51,136 nt of DNA from CAYYHA01 sp964471535 (GCA_964471535.1 CAYYHA010000006.1:1-51136), one strand, 5' to 3'. Numbered from the stretch's first letter, positions 15,748 to 25,172 are shown. Numbers and translations: made by a program. The notes: generated by a model from the sequence alone, not told the origin.

Positions 15748-17541
15748 CTAGAAGCGCGCCTGCAGGACCAGATTGAAGCCCAGGCGCGCCGGCTTTTCGA
15801 AGACCGCGATGTTCTGACCGGAAATGTCGCTCACGAGCGTGGTCCGGTTGTTGTCGATCTCGAAGAAGACCTCGCCGAGGATCGCCAGGTACTCGGAGAG
15901 ATCCATGCGGCCTGTCCCTTCCACGGCAAGGATGGGAATGACCTCTGCATCGGGTGGTAGGATGTCGAATTCACCCTCCGCACGTACCACCACGGTGCGC
16001 TGACCGGTCAGCGTGACCGGCGGATTTACCCCTGCGGGCAGGCGATCGGTCACCACCCAGGCCGGCACCTTCACCCCGAAGCGGAGCCCCGGCGTCAGGT
16101 GCAACCCTTCGATGAAGTAGTCGAAGCCCACGGCAGCAAAGGTTTCCGGGTGCGGGTGCATCTGGTCCGTGAACGCCTGGAAGGGGACGAAGGAGGGCAC
16201 GTTGAAGAGGATGTGCGCCAGATCCCGGTACACCGCGTCCGCGAAGATCCGAAGCTTCCCCGTCTTCAGCGCGAAGTTCACGTCTCCTGCGATTGCGCTC
16301 TGGAGCACCGTCGACCCGAAGGCGTTGGGGTCCTGCAGCGTCTGCACCAGGTAGGAGACCTCCGCCTTGATCACGTAAGAGGTCGAGCCGTCGTAGGTCT
16401 CGGGCCGGAAGAAGGTGGGGCGACTGTCGGGGTCGTTCGTGTACAGGCGCAGGTCGATCGAGGTGCCTACGCCCCGCCCCACATGATAGGCGACCTGTCC
16501 GCTGATGCCGCCCGCGGTGAGCTTCTCCCCCCGAAGGTCGGGCGTCGCGAAAGTGCCGCGCGTGAAGAAGCCGCCGTTGGCTTCCACGCGAAAGGTCTCG
16601 GTGAGGTCGACGCCTGCGCCCCCCAGGACGCCGTAGTTCGCTACCAACTCGGTGGCGCGCTCGTCCTGTAGCTGAATGTTCTCGTCGAGGAGCGCCGACT
16701 TCCCACCCAGCCACAAGTAGAAGCGTTCCCGCTTGATCTTCAGCCGTGCCCCGGGAACGTTGCTGCGGCGGCTGCGGCGCGGAAAGATGCTCTCGCCCCC
16801 CCAGGTGAGCCGATAGGAGTAGCCCAGGCGGAAGCGGTCCGAGCTGACGGGGAAGCCCGTGAAGGAGACCTCCTCGCCGTCCTTCCAACCTTCCGGCGTC
16901 CATGCCAGGCGAACGTAGCTAGAGGAGTCCCCGAAGCGCCCGTCCGGGGAGAGGCGCAGCACCAGGGCCGCCTCCCCATAGAGGCGGTCGAAGAAGGTGG
17001 GCGACTTCTTGTAGAGCACCAAGTGCGTCGTCGTCTCGAAGCCACTGTCCTTCGTGTCGTAGTTCTCGAAGAAGAGTTTGTTGCGCCCAGAGGCGTCGAA
17101 CTGCGGGCCGGGGCTCGGCTCGTCGATCTCGCCGGGGCCGGCGAGGAGGTTGTCGTCGGCGAAGACGAAGGTGAGGCGGGTGTCGACGAAGGGGTTGTAG
17201 GGCTCCGCTGCGCGGTGTCCGTCCGCCTGTGGCGACACTGTTTCTTCGACCTCCACCTCCACCGTCCGAGCCGCGGGCGTTCCCCCCGGTGCTGAAGCGG
17301 AGTGCACCCGGCTCTGCTGGGCCGGCTGCGCCTTGGCTTCCCCTTGGCCGGCCGCGGCAGCGGGCTGGGCCGAGTCCTCGGCCGGCGCTGCCGCGCCATC
17401 CCCGGGCGCAATCGGGCGTGCTGAGGCCCCGGTGCCGGCCGCTTCGGTCTCTGCCGCGGGCGCCTGGGCCTCTGCGTGGCCACGTGCCGGGAGGAGGGCG
17501 AGGAGGAAGACGAGGGCGAAGAGGAGTCGAGGAGCAGCCAT
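15748..17541 (-). CDS. Outer-membrane beta-barrel protein
   Basis: ATG 17541 gives 597 residues. A signal peptide (LLFALVFLLALLPARGHA) is followed by a long Ala/Pro/Glu-rich linker to about residue 110. The rest alternates hydrophobic and polar residues with many aromatic strand ends (for example SYVRLAW, FRLGYSYRLTW, ERFYLWLG) and ends LVLQARF, with a terminal Phe as in BAM-inserted barrels. I count too many strands to name a family by eye. It follows the lipoprotein gene at 17613 by 71 bases and may be the export or uptake pore of the nucleotidase operon. No TonB plug or box is visible. Confidence 0.7.
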   Translation of the reverse strand: MAAPRLLFALVFLLALLPARGHAEAQAPAAETEAAGTGASARPIAPGDGAAAPAEDSAQPAAAAGQGEAKAQPAQQSRVHSASAPGGTPAARTVEVEVEETVSPQADGHRAAEPYNPFVDTRLTFVFADDNLLAGPGEIDEPSPGPQFDASGRNKLFFENYDTKDSGFETTTHLVLYKKSPTFFDRLYGEAALVLRLSPDGRFGDSSSYVRLAWTPEGWKDGEEVSFTGFPVSSDRFRLGYSYRLTWGGESIFPRRSRRSNVPGARLKIKRERFYLWLGGKSALLDENIQLQDERATELVANYGVLGGAGVDLTETFRVEANGGFFTRGTFATPDLRGEKLTAGGISGQVAYHVGRGVGTSIDLRLYTNDPDSRPTFFRPETYDGSTSYVIKAEVSYLVQTLQDPNAFGSTVLQSAIAGDVNFALKTGKLRIFADAVYRDLAHILFNVPSFVPFQAFTDQMHPHPETFAAVGFDYFIEGLHLTPGLRFGVKVPAWVVTDRLPAGVNPPVTLTGQRTVVVRAEGEFDILPPDAEVIPILAVEGTGRMDLSEYLAILGEVFFEIDNNRTTLVSDISGQNIAVFEKPARLGFNLVLQARF

Positions 17542-17612
17542 GGTGTGTGTTCCGTAGGGCAGGGAAGGGACCGCGCTGAGGGCGCGGCACGGTCGGTCGC
17601 AGCTCGCCGGCC

Positions 17613-18896
17613 TCACGGATGCCGGACGAGATCCTCGGGGGTTCGCGCCAGCACCACCCACCGAGGTCGTGCCGGCAGACTGTGGCGGAGGTTGCCCGAG
17701 ACGTCGATGAGGATCCCCTGGTTGGCGGGGTCGAGGGGGTCGAACTCGGGCACGCCCTCCCGCGTCAGGACGTTGATCTTTGGGCCGGCACCTTCATCCA
17801 GGGTCACCGCCCACTGCCCGTACGTCTCGTAGCCGGAGAGTTCCGAGCAGGTGGGGTCGAGGTTGCACATCGCCTTACACGCGATTTCCCGGCACACGGT
17901 GCGCTCGTCGCCGTCGCTGCAGTTCGGATCGTAGTTGGGCACGTCGCCGTCCTTGTTGAAGTCGCAATCCACCCAGGTGGTGGGCGTACGCACCCGGCGT
18001 ACGACCACCACCGAACTCTCCAGCGACTCGAGGTCGAGGTTGTCCTGCTGGCCGCACATGAGGCCGTTGTCCCCCATGCCGGTCGCGGCACAGAGCTCGC
18101 TGGTGATCTCGACCGGTGCGGGGAGATCTTCGAGCCGTTTTGGCGCCATCACGCGGGTCCAGGAGGGAAAGACGAGCTGTGTGGTGCCAGTGAACTCCTG
18201 AACGGTGCCGATGATGGATGAGACTCGGTCTCCCATGGAGAGGCCGTCGGGGAAGGAAAAGGAGTAGACGAAGAGTCCGCCCCAGGTACCGGGGCGCATG
18301 GGATCCGGCTCCGCCTCGAGGTCCTGCACGAAGAAGCCTTCGGCGAAGACGCCCGTGACGATGAGATCGCCCTTTCGGATCTCGATGAAAGACCCGGTGA
18401 GCGGGCTCGTCGTCACGTCCTCGGTCCGCTGCATCTGCGCGATGGCGGGCATGTCGACGTAGAAGGTGGGACTGCAGCCCACCGCATAGGTGCTCTCTGG
18501 GCCTCGGTAGCGATCCTCCACGCACACATAGGTCTTGCCGTAGACCTTCGAGAGGAAGAGCGAGGCGCTGCCTTCCCCTGCGACAAGGGGAACGCGAACG
18601 AGGGCGAAGCGGTCGTCGTGGGCACGACCGGGCGTTGCGAAGACGGCCACCTCGCCGTTGAACTCGCTCATCTTCCGGCCCTTGTTCGAGATCGCCACGA
18701 TCGTGACGTCGATGGGCAGGGGGCTCTCGGGGAAGGGGATCGGGCTCTCCGCGCTGCCCCGGGCCGAGGTCGTGTTCACCCGGAAGCTCGCCAGGCGCTC
18801 TTCGAGCCCGCGCTGCTCCACGCAGGCCGCGAGCAGCAGGACTGCGAGCCCTAGGACGGCGCCCCACCCGAGTCTCGATGAGTAGCCGCGCCTCAC
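17613..18896 (-). CDS. Lipoprotein with OB-fold-like region, nucleotidase operon
   Basis: The GTG start at 18896 overlaps the stop of the nucleotidase gene by four bases (GTGA), so translation is coupled. It gives 427 residues. The lipobox is AVLLLAAC (Cys25 or so). An early beta-sandwich region (about 30-150) contains TYVCVEDRYRGP. Residues about 160-330 contain KGDLIVTGVFAEGFFVQD and MGDRVSSIIGTVQEFTG, typical of the OB-fold-like domains seen in extracellular nucleases and related proteins. A Cys-rich loop with NYDPNCSDGDE follows. I have no named family. The company of a 5'-nucleotidase and a second OB-like lipoprotein suggests work on extracellular nucleic acid or nucleotides. Confidence 0.62.
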   Translation of the reverse strand: MRRGYSSRLGWGAVLGLAVLLLAACVEQRGLEERLASFRVNTTSARGSAESPIPFPESPLPIDVTIVAISNKGRKMSEFNGEVAVFATPGRAHDDRFALVRVPLVAGEGSASLFLSKVYGKTYVCVEDRYRGPESTYAVGCSPTFYVDMPAIAQMQRTEDVTTSPLTGSFIEIRKGDLIVTGVFAEGFFVQDLEAEPDPMRPGTWGGLFVYSFSFPDGLSMGDRVSSIIGTVQEFTGTTQLVFPSWTRVMAPKRLEDLPAPVEITSELCAATGMGDNGLMCGQQDNLDLESLESSVVVVRRVRTPTTWVDCDFNKDGDVPNYDPNCSDGDERTVCREIACKAMCNLDPTCSELSGYETYGQWAVTLDEGAGPKINVLTREGVPEFDPLDPANQGILIDVSGNLRHSLPARPRWVVLARTPEDLVRHP

Positions 18897-21253
18897 AGCT
18901 GGCTCCTGTCCACGATACGGCGGACGATGCGGCCGTCCTCGACGCCGACGACGATGGGCACTTCCAGGGGGTTCGCGCAGAAGGCGCGCATCGCATCGCT
19001 GATGAACCCGCATTCGGGACTCTCTCGCTGGCCTTCCGCCGTCGCGGCCTTCACCTCGCCACAGGAACACTTTCCAGCGCTCGCCGAGTCGGGGTCGTCA
19101 CGGATCGTTTCACAGGCCCGCACGGCGATCTCGTCGGTAGGCAGGCCGTTGCACCACATCGACCCGTCGTCCTTCGTGATGGTCTCGCTCAGGAGTTCCT
19201 CACAGGTGCAGTAGTTCTGGAAGAAGTCGATCAGCGCATCGCGCATCGCCACACCTGTGTCGAACTGGGTCGTATTTCGCTTGAGCATCGTGAAGCCCGA
19301 CCCACCCCCGGCGATGTAGTTGTTGGTCGCCACCTTGTAGAAGAAGTTGGGGTCCAGAGGCTCGCCGTTGACCGTGATCTCCTTGGCGGGATGGGCCCAG
19401 CACTCGCCTTGGCGGCAGGACCAGGCGATGCCGTCCTGGTCGCTGGGGTCGTAGTTCGGGCAGTCGGCGGGTTCGTTGCAAGCGTAGCGGTGTTCGTTTG
19501 CGAGCACCTGGCCGCAGTCCATGATGAAGCGGAGACCCGCGACCTGTGCCTGCGATTGACAGCCGCGACCCGCAGAGCGGTAGGCCACGAAGTCGAGCAC
19601 CTCTTGGATCTCAGAGCCCGACAGGTACATGACCGTCAGGGTGTTCTCGAAAGGGAAGACGTTGAACATCGATTCGATGTTGATGGGGCCGGCGTAGAGG
19701 GCATCGCGGATGCCCAGGGTGTTGGTGATGCCGATTTCGGCATTCACCCGGCGCCGGCGCCGCATGGCATCCGCAGTGATGTTTCCTAGCGGTGCATCGC
19801 CACCGGTGGAGGAGTTTCGCCGCTGTACCGTTCGCGGCGCGTACGCGAAGATCTGGGGCAGGTCGAGGCTCTGGTTGAGATCGAGGATGTACGGCTCGAG
19901 CAGCTTCATCGTCTCGGTGTGCTCGTGCCCCTTACACTGCTCGACGATGGCGCGCACCTGCTCGAGGTACTTCTGCTCCTCACCGAAGACAGGCTGCGGC
20001 CGCTGCTCCGGGTCGATGCACCACATGCCGTCGATGGGGAAGACCTTGTAGGTGTGGGTCTTCACCTCCCAGCCGAATTCGGGGTGCTCGGGATCGCGGT
20101 GGAGGATCAGATCGAGGCGGCCCAGGTACTTCGCGAAGGCGCCGGAGTGGGAGAGCACCACCTCGCGGCCGTCGCGATCCACGATCACCTGCGGCGGGTT
20201 GAGGACGACGTGGAGGTGCCCTCCCATGATCACGTCCAGTCCGCGAACGCCCGGTACGAAGAAGGTGCCCGTTCCGTCCCCGTGGTCCTCGCGTAGCTCC
20301 CAGGGATCGAAGTCGCGCTCCACGAAGCGCATGCCCACGTCCATCTTCGCCTCGGTCTCGTAGCCGGTGACCAGCTCCACGTCCTCGTGGAGTCCGAGGT
20401 GGCTGGTGACCACGATGAGGTCCACCTGGGGCTGCAGGAAGTAGACCCACTGGCGCAGCACTTCATTCTGCTCCATGGCCACCGCCCCCGTGGAGTTGGC
20501 CTCGGCGACGATGGAGTTGAGGGAGGAGATATTGGCCATGCCGATGATCCCCACCTTCAGCCCCCGTACGTTGGCGATGGTGTAGGGCTGAGTGACCTCT
20601 CGGAGCGGCGGCACCGAAGGGTCCTCCGCCGGGTCACGCCAGTCGTAGTTCGCGGCGAGCAGCGGGTAGGTCGCGTGTGCAGCCACCTGCCGGTAGAGGT
20701 TCCATGCGCCGGCATCGAACTCATGGTTGCCCACCACCACCGCATCGGCGCCGATGAGGGAGAGCCACTTGATCTCCACCTCGCCGAGGTGGCTGTTGAA
20801 GATGGGGGCGCCCTGAAAACAGTCCCCGGAGTCGATGTGAAGAGTGCGGGGGGAGCGGGCCCGCTCCCGCTCGATGAGTGCCCCCAAACGACCGATGCCC
20901 CCATAGGGCGGGGCATCTGGAGAGAGGCCCAGGTTCCGGTCGGTGGTCAGCGGCTGTAGGTCGTAGGGAAGCAGCCGCGAGTGGATGTCGGCGGTGTGGA
21001 GGATGGTCAGGCGCAGATCCTGCTCCTCGAGCACCGGCTGCTCCTGCTCGACCGTGCACCCGGCCGCCAGGATCCCGGCGGTGAGCAGCGCCCACAGAGG
21101 GCTCGCCCACGCTCTGTGCCCCGGAGTCACTCGGCAGGGCACGGCGCCCCATGCTTCGGCCGCCGCCCCACCGGCGGCTCGGCATCCGACGGGGCCGAAG
21201 CGAGGGCACGGTGACGACACGGCGATGCCTTCCTGGGGTACGAAGCGGCCCAC
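18893..21253 (-). CDS. 5'-nucleotidase/2',3'-cyclic phosphodiesterase family lipoprotein
   Basis: The product is up to 786 residues. The start is uncertain: GTG 21253 has AGGAAG nearby, while GTG 21130 would leave an ideal 25-residue lipoprotein signal (ASPLWALLTAGILAAGC). The metallophosphatase domain shows all five motifs: ILHTADIHS, DSGDCFQG, VVGNHEFDAG, TSHLGLHED and MGGHLHV. The C-terminal 5'-nucleotidase domain shows LGNITADAM, NTLGIRDAL, FPFENTLTVMYLSG and ATNNYIAGGGSGF. It is like UshA/CpdB enzymes that hydrolyse nucleotides outside the cytoplasm, with extra Cys-rich inserts near residues 570-620 and 690-730. It starts 9 bases after the preceding lipoprotein stop. Confidence 0.88.
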   Translation of the reverse strand: MGRFVPQEGIAVSSPCPRFGPVGCRAAGGAAAEAWGAVPCRVTPGHRAWASPLWALLTAGILAAGCTVEQEQPVLEEQDLRLTILHTADIHSRLLPYDLQPLTTDRNLGLSPDAPPYGGIGRLGALIERERARSPRTLHIDSGDCFQGAPIFNSHLGEVEIKWLSLIGADAVVVGNHEFDAGAWNLYRQVAAHATYPLLAANYDWRDPAEDPSVPPLREVTQPYTIANVRGLKVGIIGMANISSLNSIVAEANSTGAVAMEQNEVLRQWVYFLQPQVDLIVVTSHLGLHEDVELVTGYETEAKMDVGMRFVERDFDPWELREDHGDGTGTFFVPGVRGLDVIMGGHLHVVLNPPQVIVDRDGREVVLSHSGAFAKYLGRLDLILHRDPEHPEFGWEVKTHTYKVFPIDGMWCIDPEQRPQPVFGEEQKYLEQVRAIVEQCKGHEHTETMKLLEPYILDLNQSLDLPQIFAYAPRTVQRRNSSTGGDAPLGNITADAMRRRRRVNAEIGITNTLGIRDALYAGPINIESMFNVFPFENTLTVMYLSGSEIQEVLDFVAYRSAGRGCQSQAQVAGLRFIMDCGQVLANEHRYACNEPADCPNYDPSDQDGIAWSCRQGECWAHPAKEITVNGEPLDPNFFYKVATNNYIAGGGSGFTMLKRNTTQFDTGVAMRDALIDFFQNYCTCEELLSETITKDDGSMWCNGLPTDEIAVRACETIRDDPDSASAGKCSCGEVKAATAEGQRESPECGFISDAMRAFCANPLEVPIVVGVEDGRIVRRIVDRSQL

Positions 21254-21262
21254 GCGAACTTC

Positions 21263-23389
21263 CTAGGGCACGAGGTCGGCGGCGCCGCGGGGCAAGAGGG
21301 TCCGCCCAAAGTTCCAGTGGACGATGCCGGTGAGGGACGTGAAGGTGCTCCCTGCCGTTTGGGCGGGCATCGAACGATAGAGCGTGTCGTCCACCAAGAT
21401 GCCGTCGTCGATCTCGAACACACCAAACTGATTGGTGTCGGTGGCCACCGTGACGTTCTCGACGGTGATCAAGACGCCCTCCCAGGCTTCTCCACCGGCG
21501 GCGGCCAGCTCCGCGGTGGTCACGACGGCGGGGCTAGGGGCGCTCCCCGGCGCGACCTGCTCGATCGAGGAGAGCACGATCTCGCTTGCTGTGTCGGTGT
21601 CGCCGTTGAAGGCGAACTCCGTGTAGCGCCCCTCGAGGTTCACGCGGTCGCCCACCGAGAATGCGGTGAGATCGATCCCCGTGGGGTTGTGGACATAGAT
21701 GCCGCTGTAGGTGCCGCCGGCCTCCTCCTGTACGGCGAGCGCCGCGCGGCCCATCGCATCCGCCTCGCCGATGGCCGAGACGACGACCCCCTCGAGGCGC
21801 ACCTGCGTGTCGGGCGCTGGGTGGTCCGGGCGCGTGGGGTCCTGCAGATCGTAGACGCTCACGACCGGGGTGGGCTGCACCATGCCCGCCTCCACGTCCT
21901 CTGGACCACGGGGCAGTAGGGCATAACCGAAGTTGTAGTGGCCGATGCCGGTGAGGCGCAGGAAGGTGTCGCCGACCTGGGGCAGGGGCGCGTCGGGCCA
22001 GAGGAGGTCGTCCACCTTCAGGGTCCCACCCACCACGAACTCGTCGTACTGGTTCGGCCCCTCGGTCACGGTGACGTTCTCCACCTGGATCAGCACGCCC
22101 TCCCATTTTTCCGCCTCGGCCGGATCGGCGAAGGCCGCGACGTCGAGCACCTGCGGCGCCGGGGGAATGCCGCTGCCCGTCTTCGTGAGGCTCCGCAAGA
22201 CCAGCTCGCTCACCGTGTCCGTGTCCCCGCTGAAGGCAAACTCGGTGTACTCGGCGCTCACGTCGACGAGGTCCCCCACGGTGAGGGCCGAGAGGTCGAG
22301 GCCGTCGCGGTTGTAGACGTAGATCCCCGAGTAGGCGCCACCGGCCGGCTCCTCTACGACGAGGTGGATACGGCCCATGGCGTCGGGTGCGGAGAGCGCC
22401 GTGACCACCACCCCCGAGAGCGCGACGGCGGCTCCCTCCTGCGGATGCTCCGGCGCGCTGGGATCCTGGATCGCGTAGATCGTCGTCGCAATGGGGCCGG
22501 GGTGGCTCCCGTTCTCGAGCGTGATGTCCTCGTTGGAGCGGGGCTCGAGCCGCATCTCGTCGAAGGAGTACCAGAGCACCCCCACGATGCTCTGGAAACG
22601 CAGGCCCACCGCGCGCAGCCCGGCGATGTCCGTCTCGAAGGCATGGCCCACGATGAGCCCTCCGGTAATCCGAAAGTCCCCTCGGTCCACCCCATCACTC
22701 CCCGGAACGGGCGTCTCCACGATCTCCGCCGGACCCACCTCAACGAGCACCGCTTCGTAGTTCTCCGCGAGCGCCGCACCCGTCGCGACCTCGGCCGGGT
22801 CCACCGCTTCCGGCATCGGGAGAGCCTCACCCGAGGCGGCCACGGTCACCGACTGTGCCTCTATGCGGCTCATGCCGAAGAACTCGGCGTAGGTGCCGGT
22901 GACGCTCACTCGGTCCCCCACCTGCACCTCCTGGTCGAGGAAGGTCACCAGGATGGCCGACCATGCGCCACCGTCGGGCTCTTCCACGAACGCCTCCCAG
23001 TACCGGGTGCCGTCGTTGCGCGTGCGCGAGCGGACGGCGGTGACGATCACGTCCTCGATGGTCACCAGGGAATCGGGCGCCGGGTGAAGGGGGTCGGCCT
23101 CGTTCTGGATCTGGTAGATGGTGTAGACGCCGGTGGCTTCACACGCGGCGGCGGCGGAGCAAGCGACGAGGTCCTCGCAGTCGGTCAGCCCGTTGCCATC
23201 GTTGTCGATCCCGTCGGAGCAGGTCCCTGGGTAGTCGATCCCCTCGGGGCCAAGTCCGCCTCCATCCCCGCCTCCATCGATGCCAGCGTCGGGCCGGCCT
23301 CCGTGGTCTCGGGTGAACGGACATCCCGCCGCCAGCGAAAGGAAGGGCAGGGCGACGAGCAGGGACAGGATGAACGGACGCGTGCGCAT
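21263..23389 (-). CDS. Lipoprotein with three tandem OB-fold-like repeats
   Basis: The product has 708 residues with lipobox FLSLAAGC (Cys23) and a Gly/Asp linker. CSDGIDNDGNGLTDCED (57-73) is an Asp-rich, possibly calcium-binding motif common in myxobacterial surface proteins. Three tandem repeats of about 200 residues follow, opening YQIQNEADPLHP (92), YAIQDPSAPEHP (305) and YDLQDPTRPDHP (513). Each contains SGIYV/SAILV, VGDxVxVxxxYxEF and a WEGVLIxVENVTV-type second half, a pattern like OB-fold-like domains of secreted nucleases (YhcR-type). Repeats 2 and 3 are closest, sharing EFAF.GDTDT. It leads the operon; GGAGG lies just before the ATG. Confidence 0.68.
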   Translation of the reverse strand: MRTRPFILSLLVALPFLSLAAGCPFTRDHGGRPDAGIDGGGDGGGLGPEGIDYPGTCSDGIDNDGNGLTDCEDLVACSAAAACEATGVYTIYQIQNEADPLHPAPDSLVTIEDVIVTAVRSRTRNDGTRYWEAFVEEPDGGAWSAILVTFLDQEVQVGDRVSVTGTYAEFFGMSRIEAQSVTVAASGEALPMPEAVDPAEVATGAALAENYEAVLVEVGPAEIVETPVPGSDGVDRGDFRITGGLIVGHAFETDIAGLRAVGLRFQSIVGVLWYSFDEMRLEPRSNEDITLENGSHPGPIATTIYAIQDPSAPEHPQEGAAVALSGVVVTALSAPDAMGRIHLVVEEPAGGAYSGIYVYNRDGLDLSALTVGDLVDVSAEYTEFAFSGDTDTVSELVLRSLTKTGSGIPPAPQVLDVAAFADPAEAEKWEGVLIQVENVTVTEGPNQYDEFVVGGTLKVDDLLWPDAPLPQVGDTFLRLTGIGHYNFGYALLPRGPEDVEAGMVQPTPVVSVYDLQDPTRPDHPAPDTQVRLEGVVVSAIGEADAMGRAALAVQEEAGGTYSGIYVHNPTGIDLTAFSVGDRVNLEGRYTEFAFNGDTDTASEIVLSSIEQVAPGSAPSPAVVTTAELAAAGGEAWEGVLITVENVTVATDTNQFGVFEIDDGILVDDTLYRSMPAQTAGSTFTSLTGIVHWNFGRTLLPRGAADLVP

Positions 23390-23449
23390 GAAAGCCTCCG
23401 CAGGACGTCAGGCGGGTGCGGGTCGCGACCCGGCGCTCGGGGCGCGCGG

Positions 23450-23479
23450 AACCTAGCGCCCCGCAGCGCTCGGCGTCAA
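23450..23479 (-). promoter_or_regulatory. Predicted promoter of the nucleotidase operon
   Basis: Read on the minus strand: TTGACG (23479-23474), an 18-base spacer and TAGGTT (23455-23450). Transcription would begin near 23443, 54 bases before the ATG at 23389. The -10 is weak but TAnnnT is the same pattern as other predicted promoters here. Confidence 0.45.
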
Positions 23480-23580
23480 CGCAGCCGCCTGCAGGGGGGC
23501 ACGGCTGTGGCCCCGCCCCCGAGTGGCCCGAACTCTCCATCGCCCTGGCCTGGCACCGGGAATCCAGGTTAGGAGGCGCC

Positions 23581-24270
23581 ATGGGCACGCAGGTGATCGA
23601 TATCGAGGTGGTCTCCGATCGGACGGCGGAGAGCCGCTGTGACGAGGGCTTCCTGCATCTCCGGCGCCTCCTCGTGCGCAACCGTCGCGCCGACGGCACG
23701 GTGAGCGAGGTCTACCCCGTCGACGTGGTCGACCGGCCTCAGCTCGATGCGGTGGCGGTGGTCGTGTGGCGGCGCGGCGCCACGGGCCAGGTCGAGGTGC
23801 TCCTCCGGCAGACGCTCCGGCCGGCGGCGCTCTTGCGGCGCGACCGAAATCCGCCGCTGCCCGATCCCCGGCCCTACCTCGCGCTCTACGAGATCGTCGC
23901 CGGCGTCCTCGAAGCGGAGGACCGCGGCGAGGCGGGGCTGCGGGCCCGGGCTGCCGCCGAGTGCTGGGAAGAAGCGGGGCTGAAGGTCCACCCGGAGGAG
24001 GTCGAGCTGCTCGGTGCGCCGTTCTTCGTCGCACCGGGCATCCTGTCGGAGAAGATTTTCCTCACCGCGGTGGACGCGGGACGGCGTGCGCTGCAGCCGC
24101 CGCCCGGAGACGGGAGCCCCCTCGAGGAGTCGGGTGCTCTGCGCTGGATGGCACTCGACGAGGCGATCCGCTGCTGCGTGGCCGGGGAGATCGAGGACGC
24201 CAAGACCGAGATCGGCTTGCGCAGGCTCGCCGAGGCGCTCCCCGGAGGCGGGCGGCCGCTCATCGCCTGA
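23581..24270 (+). CDS. Nudix hydrolase (ADP-ribose pyrophosphatase-like)
   Basis: ATG 23581 has AGGAGG seven bases upstream; 229 residues. The Nudix region reads GVLEAEDRGEAGLRARAAAE then CWEEAGL, close to GX5EX7REUXEEXGU but with Ala for the Arg of REU and an extra residue or two before the first Glu. The EE pair that binds metal is kept. Flanking features (ALYEIVAGVLE, VAPGILSEKIFL, ALDEAI) are those of ADP-sugar pyrophosphatases. It is cytosolic. It is divergent from the extracellular nucleotidase operon with 191 bases between starts, which hints at shared nucleotide metabolism but is not proof. Confidence 0.82.
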   Translation: MGTQVIDIEVVSDRTAESRCDEGFLHLRRLLVRNRRADGTVSEVYPVDVVDRPQLDAVAVVVWRRGATGQVEVLLRQTLRPAALLRRDRNPPLPDPRPYLALYEIVAGVLEAEDRGEAGLRARAAAECWEEAGLKVHPEEVELLGAPFFVAPGILSEKIFLTAVDAGRRALQPPPGDGSPLEESGALRWMALDEAIRCCVAGEIEDAKTEIGLRRLAEALPGGGRPLIA

Positions 24271-24416
24271 GGCACCTGCAGCCAGCGCCGCCGGGGGCCG
24301 CGGGGTGGGGCCGCGCCACCTCGGCGGGTGGGGAGAACGCACCGACTTCCCCTCCGTCCCGGCCCCGTCCTAGTCTCTCGACAGGAGATGAACTTCGCCT
24401 CGCAAAGGAGATCCCC

Positions 24417-25079
24417 GTGAGAGATCGAGTGCTCCGAGTCCTGCCCCTCGCTCTGTTCCTCGCTGCCGCCTGCTCCGAGGAGAAGCCCGCCGAGACGAGG
24501 AGCTTCTTCGAGGAGGGCGGGCAGGCCGGGGCGGCCAAGGCCGCCGGGATGCCCGAAGGGCATCCCGCGACCGGCGCTGCGCCGGCAGGCGGGGCGAAGG
24601 CGGGTCTCGGCGGGACGCAAGCGGGTGCCGCAGCGGCCCAGCCAATCGTCCAGGGCACCATCACGCTGGGCGAGGCCCAGAAGGACTCGGCCCCGGTGGG
24701 CGTGCTCTTCATCATGGCCCGCATGCCGGCGCAGGGGGAGATGCGCGGGCCGCCCATCCTGGTGAAGAAGGTGAACATGCCCAAGTTCCCGTACCCCTTC
24801 GAGCTGACCACCGCGGACGTGATGATGCAGGGTATGCCGGTGCCCGAGAAGCTGGTCGTGCAGGTGCGCCTCGACCAAGATGGTGACGCGATCTCCCGGA
24901 CGCCGGGTGACCTGTACGGGGAAGCGAAAGGCCTGGTCGACAAGGGGGCCACCGGCGTACAGGTGGTCCTCGATACGCGGGTGGAGGAAAGCAAGCCCGG
25001 CCGGGCCATGGGGCCCGCCGGCGCCCGCGCCCCGGCCCACGGAGGACAGGCGCCCGCAGGGGGCGGCTCGCCCCACTGA
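24417..25079 (+). CDS. Lipoprotein with a CcmI/CycH C-terminal-like domain
   Basis: The GTG start at 24417 is set by AAAGGAG about 6 bases upstream; 220 residues. The lipobox is LALFLAAAC (Cys17 or so). An Ala/Gly-rich linker runs to about residue 75. The rest (VQGTITLGEAQ..., VGVLFIMAR, PFELTTADVMMQGM, VQVRLDQDGDA) matches the periplasmic C-terminal domain of the cytochrome c maturation protein CcmI (CycH), which handles apocytochromes. There are no TPRs and no other ccm genes nearby. A role in c-type cytochrome assembly would fit the multiheme genes downstream but is inferred. Confidence 0.68.
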   Translation: MRDRVLRVLPLALFLAAACSEEKPAETRSFFEEGGQAGAAKAAGMPEGHPATGAAPAGGAKAGLGGTQAGAAAAQPIVQGTITLGEAQKDSAPVGVLFIMARMPAQGEMRGPPILVKKVNMPKFPYPFELTTADVMMQGMPVPEKLVVQVRLDQDGDAISRTPGDLYGEAKGLVDKGATGVQVVLDTRVEESKPGRAMGPAGARAPAHGGQAPAGGGSPH

Positions 25080-25172
25080 GGGGCCGCGGCCGGGGGCCGG
25101 GCTGACCGAGCGCCCCAGGGCACGCCACCCGCTGCGGGTGCAGCGACTCGCCCGGCCGGCGCCGGGCAGTGT

